Shown in pieces: positions 35,063 through 42,904 of a stretch of 64,000 nt of DNA. The notes under the pieces are model-generated. The model did no database searches, was not told the origin of the DNA, and saw only the letters and a list, made by a program, of their open reading frames with translations. The DNA comes from PSRJ01 sp963825305 (GTDB taxonomy: Bacteria > Acidobacteriota > Terriglobia > Bryobacterales > Bryobacteraceae): assembly GCA_963825305.1 (NCBI GenBank), contig CAWGTA010000008.1, positions 992,001 to 1,056,000 of the forward strand. Reading direction: 5' to 3'. The number at the start of each line of letters is the position of its first letter. Position 1 is the stretch's first letter. The translations under genes and the position numbers were made by a program.

Positions 35063-35803
35063 ATGACATTTCGTATCGTCCTGGCAGCGGCCCTGCTGTG
35101 GTTAGCGCCAGTTTACGCCCAGAACAACGCTGCGCACCCCCCGCCCGCTGGGCCGGCGCCTCATCTCTTAAACGGCAAACCTGACATGAGCGGTGTCTGG
35201 GAACACCCTTACGCCGGCGACATGACCAAAGACGCGCCTAACCAGAAAGGCATGGCCGTGCTGCCCTTCACCGATTTAGGACGCAAGGAATGGGAAGCTT
35301 ACGACGCCACCAACGGGGACTACGCCGGCGCGTGTCTGCCGTTCGGCCTGATGCGCTCGATCAACTCGCCGCATCCCATGCAAATCGTCCAGAATAACGA
35401 TTACATCGCCTTCCTTTTCGAGCAGAATACCTGGTTCCATGTAGTGCCCACCGACGGGCGCCCGCACAACAAGGATCTCGAGCCCACCTGGCATGGCGAC
35501 TCCGTGGGCCGATGGGAAGGCGACACCCTGATCATCGACACCGTCAATTTCAACGGCAAGACCAGGCTCGATACCATCGGGCATCCGCACAGCACCGCGC
35601 TACATGTGATCGAGACGCTGCAGCGCACCGACGCCGGGCATATCGCTTACACCATCACTATCGACGACCCGAAATACTACACCAAGCCTTGGAAGAATAC
35701 GCGCACGTTTACCATCCGGCCGGACTGGCAAATCATGGAATACTCGTGCGAAGAAAACAACAAAGATATTTTTGAAGGCCACATTAAAGGGGTCAGACCG
35801 TAG
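35063..35803 (+). CDS. exported protein with D/NGxPDxxGVW motif (paralogue of 8085-9140)
   Basis: ATG 35063 gives about 246 residues beginning with a signal peptide (IVLAAALLWLAPVYAQ). NGKPDMSGVW follows within 40 residues. Other shared motifs with the protein at 8085-9140 are GRWEGDTLIIDT and EYSCEENNKDIFEGH. This one is about 100 residues shorter. The family's role is unknown; the conserved acidic and aromatic residues suggest a binding or enzymatic pocket. GTG 35048 is an alternative start. The stop is 3 bases from the stop of the convergent CDF gene. Confidence 0.85.
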   Translation: MTFRIVLAAALLWLAPVYAQNNAAHPPPAGPAPHLLNGKPDMSGVWEHPYAGDMTKDAPNQKGMAVLPFTDLGRKEWEAYDATNGDYAGACLPFGLMRSINSPHPMQIVQNNDYIAFLFEQNTWFHVVPTDGRPHNKDLEPTWHGDSVGRWEGDTLIIDTVNFNGKTRLDTIGHPHSTALHVIETLQRTDAGHIAYTITIDDPKYYTKPWKNTRTFTIRPDWQIMEYSCEENNKDIFEGHIKGVRP

Positions 35804-35806
35804 CGT

Positions 35807-36643
35807 TCATTCCGGCTCGGCGTGCACCGTGATATCGGCCTGCGGCGCGACGACCAGGATGGCGTTCTCGATGGCTTCGGTAAGATCGTGCGCCTGGGCC
35901 AGCGACTGATTCCCATCCACCAGCACATGCAAATCGATAAAGAGGACGGGACCGGAGTAGCGCAGGCGCAATTGGTGGCAATTGCGAACTCCAGGAACAC
36001 CTTCGACCGCAGTGGCCACGCGCTGATCCATGCCATCCGGCGCCGTGTCCAGTAGGGCGTCAATAGTCTTCCGGCCGAGCTTCAAGCTAAGTTTCACCAC
36101 CACAAACGAGACGCCCAGAGCGGCCACGGCGTCGGCTTGGCGCAGAAACGCAAGGCTCGGAAACCACGCGCCCACCTGCACGCAAATCAAACCAAAAATC
36201 ACCACGGAGGAACTCCAGACATCGGTGGCGAAGTGTAAGGCGTCGGCCTCCAGCGCCTGGCTGTGGAACTTCGCAGCCGCGCGCCCCAGCACGCGAGAGC
36301 GGGACGCGTCGATAGCGATGGACGTCAACATGACGGCGTACGACCAGAACGTGACTTCGACTTCGACCTGATGGAAGATAAGCCGGTGCACCGCTTCGCG
36401 CACGATCCACAGGCAGGTGGCCAGTAGGAGAACGGTCTCGAACATGGCTGAGAGGTTCTCAATTTTGCCGTGGCCGTAAAGGTGTGTGCGATCGGGCGGC
36501 TTGGCGGAAAACCGCACAGCCAGAACTGTGACGATGGCCGCCAGCAAATCCAAGGCCGAGTGCGCGGCTTCCGCGAGGATGCCCAGGCTGCCGGTTAGAA
36601 TGCCAACGATGACCTTGAAGGCCGTTAGCCCTATGGCAGCCAC
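35807..36643 (-). CDS. cation diffusion facilitator family transporter
   Basis: The protein has the CDF features: HSALDLLAA in TM2 (metal-site region), THLYGHGKIENLSA between TM2 and TM3, HFATDVWSSSVV in TM5 with the second metal site, and a cytoplasmic C-terminal domain ending HAEPE. It would export Zn, Fe or Mn in exchange for protons. The start is unsettled: GTG 36643 removes part of TM1. The frame is open upstream through EKQTAALGSL, where a GGAGGA site precedes an ATT codon at about 36694, so a longer protein beginning at a rare start codon is likely. A MITE-like element lies just beyond. Confidence 0.88.
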   Translation of the reverse strand: MAAIGLTAFKVIVGILTGSLGILAEAAHSALDLLAAIVTVLAVRFSAKPPDRTHLYGHGKIENLSAMFETVLLLATCLWIVREAVHRLIFHQVEVEVTFWSYAVMLTSIAIDASRSRVLGRAAAKFHSQALEADALHFATDVWSSSVVIFGLICVQVGAWFPSLAFLRQADAVAALGVSFVVVKLSLKLGRKTIDALLDTAPDGMDQRVATAVEGVPGVRNCHQLRLRYSGPVLFIDLHVLVDGNQSLAQAHDLTEAIENAILVVAPQADITVHAEPE

Positions 36644-36735
36644 GAGTGAACCAAGCGCCGCCGTCTGCTTCTCGCCAAGCGCGGTGGAAATCGGAGTTGT
36701 TCCTCCGTAACTCAGGCTAGCACGGAGCAGGATCG

Positions 36736-36841
36736 ACCGCTCCCTTTGGTCACGGCTCGGTAAGCGTCAGTCTGAGTGGCTGGGTCGTCGGCGGCTCCGG
36801 TCAGGCGAGACCGTTGCCGAGCCGTGACCAAAGGGAGCGGT
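36736..36841. mobile_element. MITE-like element C1 (106 bp, 25-bp perfect inverted repeats)
   Basis: ACCGCTCCCTTTGGTCACGG at the left end continues to CTCGG at 36760 and is matched exactly, in reverse complement, at 36817-36841. The 56-base interior has no gene. Related elements lie at 41473-41539, 47412-47496 and 53429-53562, sharing the ends but not the interiors. It lies between the CDF gene start and the next plus-strand gene. Confidence 0.85.
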
Positions 36842-36910
36842 TTAGCGGTTAGTTATGGAACTCGCATGCTGGGAGCAATACCTTTAGCGGTGGTATCGTA
36901 GACCCGGGGG

Positions 36911-37654
36911 GTGCTCGTGGTTACGCTGTCGCGACTGCTCACGGTTGCGGTCCTGACGCCGGCTTTGTGGGCACAATCAGCGGCCAGCGAGAGCCGAATC
37001 TGGGAAATCCCGGCCTTGGCTTACGGCCCGAACATCTGGTCCGTTCTGCGGCTCACCAATCGCTCGGACACGCCCCGGTCGGTGCGGCTGGAGGTCTATC
37101 GCGAAGATGGCAACCGCGTCCCCAGCGCCACTGGAGTGGATCTTGCGCCAAGGGAGATGCGCGAAATCCGCATCGATAGTCCCAACGGAGTTGAGGAGTC
37201 GTGCTGGGCGAAAGTGACCGAAATCTCGGAAGAGGCGGCTGTGGATGTGGATGCTTCTGTCGAGATGCTGAGGGGCAACGCGATTGAGTCGTACCCTCGC
37301 AAAGCGAAGAACCCGTCCGCGAATGACGTGTGGGTCAGCCGAGCGGCGGACGTGGAAGGCAAACAATTGTACTTTCTAAACGTTTTTGACCGGCCCACCA
37401 CGCTGGAATTCTGCGCCACCAACCGCCGGGAGCAACGCACCTGTGAGGCGCAAGGACGAGGCGCATCCGCGCGTTATCGGGTCAATCCCAATCAAGCCAT
37501 TGCGGTGCAGGTGAAGAAACTGCGCCAGCGATACTTCATCGCCCAATCGACCGTGCCAGGGAAGGCGATTGTGCTTTTGTTCACCGACGGGCCGGGCAGC
37601 AAACGAGTCTTTTCCTCCAACTCCTCGGTGGAATTCGACGCACCCGTGCGCTAG
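36911..37654 (+). CDS. exported protein of unknown function
   Basis: The 247-residue product starts at GTG with a signal peptide (LSRLLTVAVLTPALWAQ). Residues about 30-130 look like a beta-sandwich with alternating hydrophobic residues (WSVLRLTNRSDTPRSVRLEVY), like a periplasmic adhesin or Ig-like module. A second part at 140-240 is basic and has Cys residues in EFCATNRREQRTC. No family was recognised. A MITE-like element lies 70 bases upstream and two very small open frames follow. Confidence 0.7.
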   Translation: MLVVTLSRLLTVAVLTPALWAQSAASESRIWEIPALAYGPNIWSVLRLTNRSDTPRSVRLEVYREDGNRVPSATGVDLAPREMREIRIDSPNGVEESCWAKVTEISEEAAVDVDASVEMLRGNAIESYPRKAKNPSANDVWVSRAADVEGKQLYFLNVFDRPTTLEFCATNRREQRTCEAQGRGASARYRVNPNQAIAVQVKKLRQRYFIAQSTVPGKAIVLLFTDGPGSKRVFSSNSSVEFDAPVR

Positions 37655-37755
37655 GTGGCACAGAATCGCGCGCGTTAGCAAGCGACTTCCTTGAGCCAGT
37701 CGAGCAGCCAATCCCGCGTTAGCTAATGTAGCGAACTGGCGTACTGGAGGTGTTC

Positions 37756-37830
37756 GTGTGGGTTGTCATTGCAGTGGTGTTGGCGTTGTTCCTGGCCATG
37801 GTCTCGGAACCGCCGCCGAAGTATCGGTAA
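37756..37830 (+). CDS. possible 24-residue membrane peptide
   Basis: A GTG start with GGAGG 5 bases upstream is followed by 23 codons and a TAA. The product is one hydrophobic helix (VVIAVVLALFLAMV) with a short basic tail (PPPKYR). The ideal ribosome-binding site and sharp hydrophobic profile favour a real small membrane protein. The short length makes chance possible. Confidence 0.4.
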   Translation: MWVVIAVVLALFLAMVSEPPPKYR

Positions 37831-37884
37831 GGCGGAGCCGGGGGTTACACTGGAGGAGGCCGTGCAGGAGGCGCGACGAGGAAT

Positions 37885-38088
37885 ATGGACAAGCGACTTG
37901 CAAAGCGGCACAAACGCCAGGTTTCCCGCGCAAGGGAAAATGTAAAACTGTCTGAGCCGGATGTGCGGACTCCCGAACAGATTGCCGCCGCCAAAGCGGC
38001 CAGCCGGGACCGCCTCCGTAACACTAACCCGTGGCCGTCTCTGCCCGGCGATTCCGGCCAACCGGAAAAAGCCGGCGGGTCCGAGTAA
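37885..38088 (+). CDS. small basic protein of unknown function
   Basis: The 67-residue product begins MDKRLAKRHKRQVSRARENV, a strongly basic helix, and goes on with a disordered Pro/Gly-rich tail. A GAGGAAT site lies just before the ATG. The basic start suggests nucleic-acid or ribosome contact. It is unrecognised. It stops 30 bases before the convergent HDOD gene. Confidence 0.55.
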   Translation: MDKRLAKRHKRQVSRARENVKLSEPDVRTPEQIAAAKAASRDRLRNTNPWPSLPGDSGQPEKAGGSE

Positions 38089-38118
38089 ATCGCGGCCGCG
38101 TACAGCGTGCAGACAGTG

Positions 38119-39003
38119 CTATTGTGCGCTGGGTTGAAGGCTGCCCAGTTGCGCTTCGATGCTGGCGGTGAGCGCTTCGGGAGCCAGCTTTGGGTTGGAC
38201 CGCATGCGGACCGGCAGCAGCCGCTGGAATTCGCTGGTCACATCGCCCAGATTGGTTCGCTGCACTTCCGGGAATCCCAGCAAGTCGGCCAGCCGGCAGG
38301 CGACGCCCACCAACTCAAACAATTGGCCCGCGTGCGAGGCAATGTCCCAGTGGTGAAAGCGGATGCAATCACACAAGGCAGTGGGAAACCCCCAGGCCAT
38401 GGCGAGAAAAGCTCCCGCATCGTCGTGGCTGCACTCGAAGAGGAACTTCTCAAGCTCCAGGAATTCCTCAATTCCGCTGAACTCGCGCGAGAGCACTTGC
38501 AAATAGGCTTCGGGCGAGATTTGGAAGAGCGCGAGGCGGCCAATATCGTGGGTTAGCCCGGCAGTGTAGAGCAACGGCACCTGCGTCATGTCCGTGGAGC
38601 CGAGGGCTTCGGCAATCACCGCCGTGGCCACACTGTGGCGCCATAGCGTCTGGATGGCATCACCCCACCGGTTGGTCCGCGCGTAGCCTCTGAGGGAGAT
38701 GGTGAGGGCCAGCGAGCGAACCCTCTCCAACCCGAGCATGGCGACGGCGTGCCGGATACTCAGCACTTGTATGCGCGTCCCAAATAAGGGCGAGTTGGCG
38801 GTAATCAATAAGTCGGCTGCCAGGGCCGGGTCCATCTTGAAGGCCGCTTCAAACTCGGCCAGGGCCGAATCGCTCTCGATCGAAATGGAAAGCAACTTCA
38901 GGCTGGCCGGACGCATTGCGGGTAGCCGGGCAAGACGTCCGAACACGTTTTGCTTGTCGAGTTGTTTCGGGCGATTCGCCTGTTGCAGCAGTGAGCTTTG
39001 CAC
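38119..39003 (-). CDS. HDOD-domain signalling protein
   Basis: The 294-residue protein fits the HDOD domain (residues about 22-220): LPAMRPASLKLLSI, DPALAADLLITANSPLFG, SIRHAVAMLGLERVRSLAL, the HSVATAVIAEAL helix and LTHDIGRLALF, with an HD-like pair. HDOD proteins take part in signal transduction, often with cyclic-di-GMP or chemotaxis pathways, without established catalysis. No other domain is attached. The neighbouring PilZ-like gene on the other strand starts about 240 bases away, and the flagellar region begins 1 kb further, so a motility-related role is reasonable. Confidence 0.9.
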   Translation of the reverse strand: MQSSLLQQANRPKQLDKQNVFGRLARLPAMRPASLKLLSISIESDSALAEFEAAFKMDPALAADLLITANSPLFGTRIQVLSIRHAVAMLGLERVRSLALTISLRGYARTNRWGDAIQTLWRHSVATAVIAEALGSTDMTQVPLLYTAGLTHDIGRLALFQISPEAYLQVLSREFSGIEEFLELEKFLFECSHDDAGAFLAMAWGFPTALCDCIRFHHWDIASHAGQLFELVGVACRLADLLGFPEVQRTNLGDVTSEFQRLLPVRMRSNPKLAPEALTASIEAQLGSLQPSAQ

Positions 39004-39239
39004 GTTCCGATCCTCGAACCAAACACGGAGAATAGGTTCTGTTTCTTCTTATCGGACCAGATCGGGTGTTGCTCTAGTCTCTTCGGTAAATAGTACGGTG
39101 TTTCCCGGTGGCCAGTGCGCTCCCGCACGCGTTCCGGCAGACCGGCGGTACTTTATTGAAAAGATTGGTACTTGAGAGTACTTACTGCGGTACAGGCAGG
39201 ACTATCGGGGGCGAAGCAATCCGGAAGATCATCGGGTTA

Positions 39240-39614
39240 GTGCAACCCGACATCATCCACGGCGACCGACGTTCGATGAAGCGGTATGACTGCGAGCTGG
39301 AACTCCGCTTCGAGTGTTGGGACAATCGCGGAACGGGACGCCGGGGCCACGGTGTCACCTCTGACCTCAGCCGGAAGCACCTGCGCTTTCAGACAGACGA
39401 GCGGCCGCAACCGGGCGACCGACTGGAGGCCCGCATCGCCTGGCCGTTCCTGTTGCAGAACGTCTGCCGGCTGCAACTGGTGGTCCGGGGACCGGTGCTG
39501 GAAGTTGGGGATCGGGGAATCTTGGTGGGAATCGAGAGTTACGAATTCCAGACGTGCGGGGAGCGATCGTTCGCCGCCGCTGAGCCGGTTGAAAGCAACT
39601 GGAGCGTCGGATAA
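39240..39614 (+). CDS. PilZ-like domain protein
   Basis: The region from DRRSMKRYDCELELRFE, with a following VTSDLSRKHLRFQTD and GDRLEARIAWP, resembles a PilZ domain: the basic R-rich turn before the barrel and the DxSxxG-like position, here DLSRKH and thus degenerate. Binding of cyclic di-GMP is therefore uncertain because the second motif lacks the usual Gly. GTG 39240 is listed; the frame extends to GTG 39108, and ATG 39276 would begin at the basic turn. Its 3' end overlaps a minus-strand gene by 76 bases. Confidence 0.65.
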   Translation: MQPDIIHGDRRSMKRYDCELELRFECWDNRGTGRRGHGVTSDLSRKHLRFQTDERPQPGDRLEARIAWPFLLQNVCRLQLVVRGPVLEVGDRGILVGIESYEFQTCGERSFAAAEPVESNWSVG

Positions 39615-39898
39615 GCGGCGCGTGTTGCCCATGGCTCCGGCCAATCGCGGGTCAGGACACAGGTCCGGCCGCAAGACCAGCCTTCCACACGCACTTTCTT
39701 GCCCATTCGCTTCACCTTATAGACCGCCACTGCTCCGTGTTCGGCGGCCAATGCGGGCAGAGACCACCCGGCAGCTTCCGACAAGATGTGGATCGAACCT
39801 GAATAGGACACCGAGATGAGGTACTCGGAGGCCTCGCAGTCCCTGGCTTCCGTCGCGGTTTCCAGAATCTGCTCGGCGTGCCGAATGAAGGTGTCCAC
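39539..39898 (-). CDS. hypothetical protein
   Basis: The 119-residue product (MDTFIRHAEQILETATEARDC) begins with a helical part, then beta-strand-like sequence with evenly spaced hydrophobics (YLISVSYSGSIHILSE). It could be a small roadblock-like or PAS-less sensor, but no family was identified. The long tail overlaps the PilZ-like gene, so the true stop-proximal part is constrained by two frames. Its position next to HDOD, PilZ-like and transglycosylase genes is the only functional clue. Confidence 0.5.
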   Translation of the reverse strand: MDTFIRHAEQILETATEARDCEASEYLISVSYSGSIHILSEAAGWSLPALAAEHGAVAVYKVKRMGKKVRVEGWSCGRTCVLTRDWPEPWATRAAYPTLQLLSTGSAAANDRSPHVWNS

Positions 39899-39948
39899 AC
39901 ACCTCTCTTCGGCGATCGCCGGATTTGTTTCGGAAGTATTTTCCCCGG

Positions 39949-40635
39949 CTACTGCAACGCGGGCAGCAGCATCATGACGCGCTTAACATAGTCCAGGGTT
40001 TCGGGAATCGGTGGAATTCCGTTGATTTCATTCACTTTGGCAGGGCCGGCATTATACGCGCCCAGCGCCATCGGTATGTCGCCGCCGTAGTTTTGGAGCA
40101 GCTGCTTCAGGAAACGCGCTCCGGCGTCCACGCTTTGGCCGGGATCGAAGGGGTCGCGGACACCGAACTGGGCGGCCGTGGCAGGCATTAACTGCATCAG
40201 TCCCATCGCGCCTTTCGGGGAGACGGCGCAGGGACGGAAGGCGGATTCCTGCTCCATTACGCCGCGCAACAGAGCGGGATCCAACTCCTCGCGCTTGGCG
40301 GCCTCACCCACCAGCGAATCGACCTGGCCGGCCGGTAGCGGATCGCAGGCGGCGGGGGCGACGGCGCTGACCGCGCTGGTTAAGGGGAGAGCGCCGGGCG
40401 CGGGCGGGCCTGAGACGAAGAACGGCTCACCGGCAGCGCGCGGCGGCACCTGCTTGCGAACGGCTTGCCGCTGCGTTTCGAGCGACGCTTCCATTTGCGT
40501 AATGGACCGCCGCTGTTGGGCAATGCCGTTGTCCTCAGGCACTTTCCCGGTGGCGGCCGGTTTACCCTCCTCGGCGCCCAGACAGGCGGCGCAACCGGCC
40601 ATGATCAGGATGCGAACGAAATCAGTTATGCGCAT
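39949..40635 (-). CDS. lytic transglycosylase (SLT family), possible FlgJ partner
   Basis: ATG 40635 gives 228 residues with a signal peptide (VRILIMAGCAACLGAE), perhaps a lipoprotein. An SLT domain at about residues 95-215 has the catalytic Glu in MEQESAFRP and the fold motifs SPKGAMGLMQLMP and AYNAGPAKV. It cleaves peptidoglycan glycan strands. Because the flgJ gene here lacks the hydrolase domain seen in Enterobacteria, this enzyme could open the wall for the flagellar rod; that is inference from position. It diverges from flaG across 86 bases. Confidence 0.9.
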   Translation of the reverse strand: MRITDFVRILIMAGCAACLGAEEGKPAATGKVPEDNGIAQQRRSITQMEASLETQRQAVRKQVPPRAAGEPFFVSGPPAPGALPLTSAVSAVAPAACDPLPAGQVDSLVGEAAKREELDPALLRGVMEQESAFRPCAVSPKGAMGLMQLMPATAAQFGVRDPFDPGQSVDAGARFLKQLLQNYGGDIPMALGAYNAGPAKVNEINGIPPIPETLDYVKRVMMLLPALQ

Positions 40636-40652
40636 ATACGGGTAAATCGGCG

Positions 40653-40680
40653 TAGAATCCCGCCGGGCTTTCGTCGATAT
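40653..40680 (+). promoter_or_regulatory. possible sigma-28 promoter before flaG-fliS
   Basis: TAGAA at 40653-40657, a 15-base spacer and GTCGATAT at 40673-40680 resemble the FliA consensus TAAAG-N15-GCCGATAA with several mismatches. The site is about 42 bases before flaG. A fliA gene is present at 56787. Confidence 0.25.
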
Positions 40681-40721
40681 AAAGTGTACGGCCAGGAGTA
40701 ATGATTCCACCGTGAGGGATT

Positions 40722-41012
40722 ATGCAAATCGACCCCTTGAATTCGTTGAAGGCGGTAGCGGCTGTCGAGCCTGTTCGCAACGAGGACCCAGCCATTACGC
40801 GGCAACTGGCCACAGCGGTTCGGGCGCTCAACCAGTCCGGGTTGTACGGCCAAGACCGGCAATTGCAATTCGCACGCGATCCAACGACCAGAATGATGAT
40901 CATCCGTTTGGTGCAGCCGAATACCGGAGAGGTGATCGACCAGATTCCGGCCGAGGCGGTGATCCGGGCTTTTGAAACCCTCGACCAAGTCCAAGCCAAG
41001 GAAGCGAAATGA
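40722..41012 (+). CDS. flaG: FlaG-family flagellar protein
   Basis: The 96-residue protein has the FlaG pattern: a variable N-terminus, LNQSGLYGQDRQLQFARDPT and the conserved end MIIRLVQPNTGEVIDQIPAEAVIRAFE. FlaG proteins influence filament length in Pseudomonas, Vibrio and Campylobacter. The stop overlaps the fliS start by four bases (ATGA), so the two are coupled. The flagellin gene that usually lies beside them is not in the window. Confidence 0.85.
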   Translation: MQIDPLNSLKAVAAVEPVRNEDPAITRQLATAVRALNQSGLYGQDRQLQFARDPTTRMMIIRLVQPNTGEVIDQIPAEAVIRAFETLDQVQAKEAK

Positions 41013-41458
41013 TCGGAACGGCTTACCTGGAAGCGCGCGTGTTGTCGGCAGATCCGCTGGAACTGGTCTGCCTGTTGTACCAGCACGCCATCGATCAGGT
41101 GAAACGCGCCCGCTGCAACCTGGCAAGCGGAGACATTGCGGAACGCTGCCAGGCGATCTCTAAAGCGATTGCCACGGTCGGCGAGCTCAACAGTTCGCTG
41201 GACCACAAGGCCGGCGGCGCCATCAGCAGCAACCTGGAGCAGCTCTATAGCTACATGACGCTGCGGCTGATGGAAGCCAATCTGCGGCGAGACGACAACC
41301 GGTTGGCGGAGGTGGAATCGCTGCTGGAGACTCTGGCGAGCGGCTGGAAGGAAACCCGGGCACGCCAGGCCGCGGGTTTCCAGGCGCCTGCCCCGGCGGC
41401 GGTGGAAGCTTGGCAGGGAACCGGCGAAGCCGGCGACGCGCACGCGTGGAGCGCGTAA
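41009..41458 (+). CDS. fliS: flagellar export chaperone FliS
   Basis: The 149-residue protein matches FliS: Y6 of the AYLEARVLSADPLELVCLLYQHAIDQ region and a four-helix bundle (SSLDHKAGGAISSNLEQLYSYMTLRLMEANLR). FliS binds the flagellin C-terminus in the cytoplasm and stops premature polymerisation. A Pro/Ala-rich tail of about 30 residues is longer than usual. It is coupled to flaG. A MITE-like element starts 15 bases after its stop codon and separates it from flgJ. Confidence 0.92.
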   Translation: MIGTAYLEARVLSADPLELVCLLYQHAIDQVKRARCNLASGDIAERCQAISKAIATVGELNSSLDHKAGGAISSNLEQLYSYMTLRLMEANLRRDDNRLAEVESLLETLASGWKETRARQAAGFQAPAPAAVEAWQGTGEAGDAHAWSA

Positions 41459-41472
41459 GAGGTCAATGCTGA

Positions 41473-41539
41473 AACGCTCCCGGACGGTCGCGGTTCTGAA
41501 AGGCGCGTTCATACTGAGCCGCGACCGTTAGGGAGCGGT
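41473..41539. mobile_element. MITE-like element C2 (67 bp, degenerate ends)
   Basis: The left end (41473-41496, AACGCTCCCGGACGGTCGCG) and the right end (41516-41539) are inverted repeats with 4 mismatches in 24 bases. The interior is only 19 bases. The right end overlaps the last codons of flgJ and supplies its stop codon (CGCTCCCTAA on the minus strand). Confidence 0.75.
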
Positions 41540-41815
41540 CTTGTTTGCCGGGCTCAGGCCCGCCGCCAACAACTTGGCCAGGCCCAAACCTCCCGAATTC
41601 GCCATGGATTGCGCGAACATCTCCTGGCCGTATTCCATCGCGGAGGATGCAGCATCGTCTTCGTCCGTGCCCATCCAGCCGCCTTCGGTGTCGCGCATCG
41701 ACTTCATCATTTGACTCAACAGCAGGGCTTCGAATTGCTTGGCGGCGTCCTGCACCTTGGCGGGATCGTCCTTGGGTTGCGGTGTCGAAAGACCGGCGGG
41801 CAGTATCGGGCTCAT
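41528..41815 (-). CDS. flgJ: flagellar rod-binding protein FlgJ (N-terminal domain only)
   Basis: The 95-residue protein corresponds to the rod-binding domain: VQDAAKQFEALLLSQMMKSMRDT and ESMEYGQEMFAQSMANSGGLGLAKLLA-like helices (here SAMEYGQEMFAQSM). It has no muramidase domain, as in many non-enteric bacteria. The end is unusual: the last residues and the stop codon come from the right end of a MITE-like element, so an insertion may have trimmed or replaced the original C-terminus. It overlaps the flgI stop by four bases. Confidence 0.88.
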   Translation of the reverse strand: MSPILPAGLSTPQPKDDPAKVQDAAKQFEALLLSQMMKSMRDTEGGWMGTDEDDAASSAMEYGQEMFAQSMANSGGLGLAKLLAAGLSPANKTAP

Positions 41816-42900
41816 ATGACCTCCAACTCGGCTTCAAGAGCGCCGGCGCTTTTCAGAGTCTGCAGAATGGCGATGATGTCACGCGGCGTGGAGCCGATCA
41901 CGCTTAAAGCCCGGACCAGCTCTTCGATGGTGGCGCCCTCTTTCAAGATGACGTCGCGGGCTTTCTCCTCTTTCACCCCCACATCGACCTGGGGCGTAAC
42001 CTGCGTGGTGCCGCCGCCGCCGCTCAATGCATTGGGCTGCGAAACGTTGAGCTGAGTCTGAACCTCAACGGTGAGATTGCCTTGCATGATGGCCACGGGC
42101 GCAATGTGCACGTCCTTGCCCATGATGATGGTGCCGGTGCGCTCGTTGACGACAATGCGCGCCTTGTGGTCGGGGTCGATGGTGAGCCGCTCGAGCTCAG
42201 ACACGAATTCGGTCGGCGTCTTTTGATATTGTGCGGGCAGGGCGACTGAAACAGCACCTGCGTTTTCGGCGGTGGCAATCGCACCGAACTTCTCGTTGAC
42301 GGCGCTGGCCACGCGGGCCGCGGTGGTGAAATCGGCTGCGTGCAACTGAAGCCGCAGCGTGCCACCCAGTTTGAGCGAAGGCCCGGCGCGCTCCACGATG
42401 GCGCCATCCGGCATGCGGCCGACGGTGGGATGATTCACCTGCGAGCTATTGCCGCCGGACCCGGCGATGAATCCACTAACGACCGTCGGGCCTTGGGCCA
42501 CGGCGTATACCTGTCCGTCCGGCGCCTTGAGTCCAGTCATCACCAGAATGCCACCCTGCAGGCTGGTGGCATCGGCGATGGCGGCCACCGTAACGTCGAT
42601 GCGTGTGCCGGGCAACGCATACGGCGGCAGGGTCGCAGTTAACATCACGGCGGCGGTGTTCTTAACCTGGATGAGCGTGGGAGAAACCGAGACCCCCATG
42701 CGCTGCAATAGATTGGTAAGGCTCTGCGCCGAAAAGACAGACTGCTGGCGATCGCCGGTTCCCTTCAGGCCTACGACCAGCCCGTAGCCGACCAGTTGGT
42801 TGTCACGAACGCCTTCGATGGACACCAACTCCTTGAGTCGGATGGCCGCGTGGATCGAGTCGCCAGCCAACAACACGCAGAACAGCGCAAGCTTCTTCAT
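41812..42900 (-). CDS. flgI: flagellar P-ring protein FlgI
   Basis: The 362-residue protein has the normal length and FlgI landmarks: a signal peptide, LKELVSIEGVRDNQLVGYGLVVGLKGTGD, NTAAVMLTATLPPYALPGTRIDVTVAAIGDA-like sequence and VIVNERTGTIIMG near the end. It forms the periplasmic P ring around the rod with help from FlgA. The ATG is 5 bases downstream of the flgH stop codon on the minus strand. Intact, unlike flgA upstream. Confidence 0.96.
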   Translation of the reverse strand: MKKLALFCVLLAGDSIHAAIRLKELVSIEGVRDNQLVGYGLVVGLKGTGDRQQSVFSAQSLTNLLQRMGVSVSPTLIQVKNTAAVMLTATLPPYALPGTRIDVTVAAIADATSLQGGILVMTGLKAPDGQVYAVAQGPTVVSGFIAGSGGNSSQVNHPTVGRMPDGAIVERAGPSLKLGGTLRLQLHAADFTTAARVASAVNEKFGAIATAENAGAVSVALPAQYQKTPTEFVSELERLTIDPDHKARIVVNERTGTIIMGKDVHIAPVAIMQGNLTVEVQTQLNVSQPNALSGGGGTTQVTPQVDVGVKEEKARDVILKEGATIEELVRALSVIGSTPRDIIAILQTLKSAGALEAELEVI

Positions 42901-42904
42901 AGAT

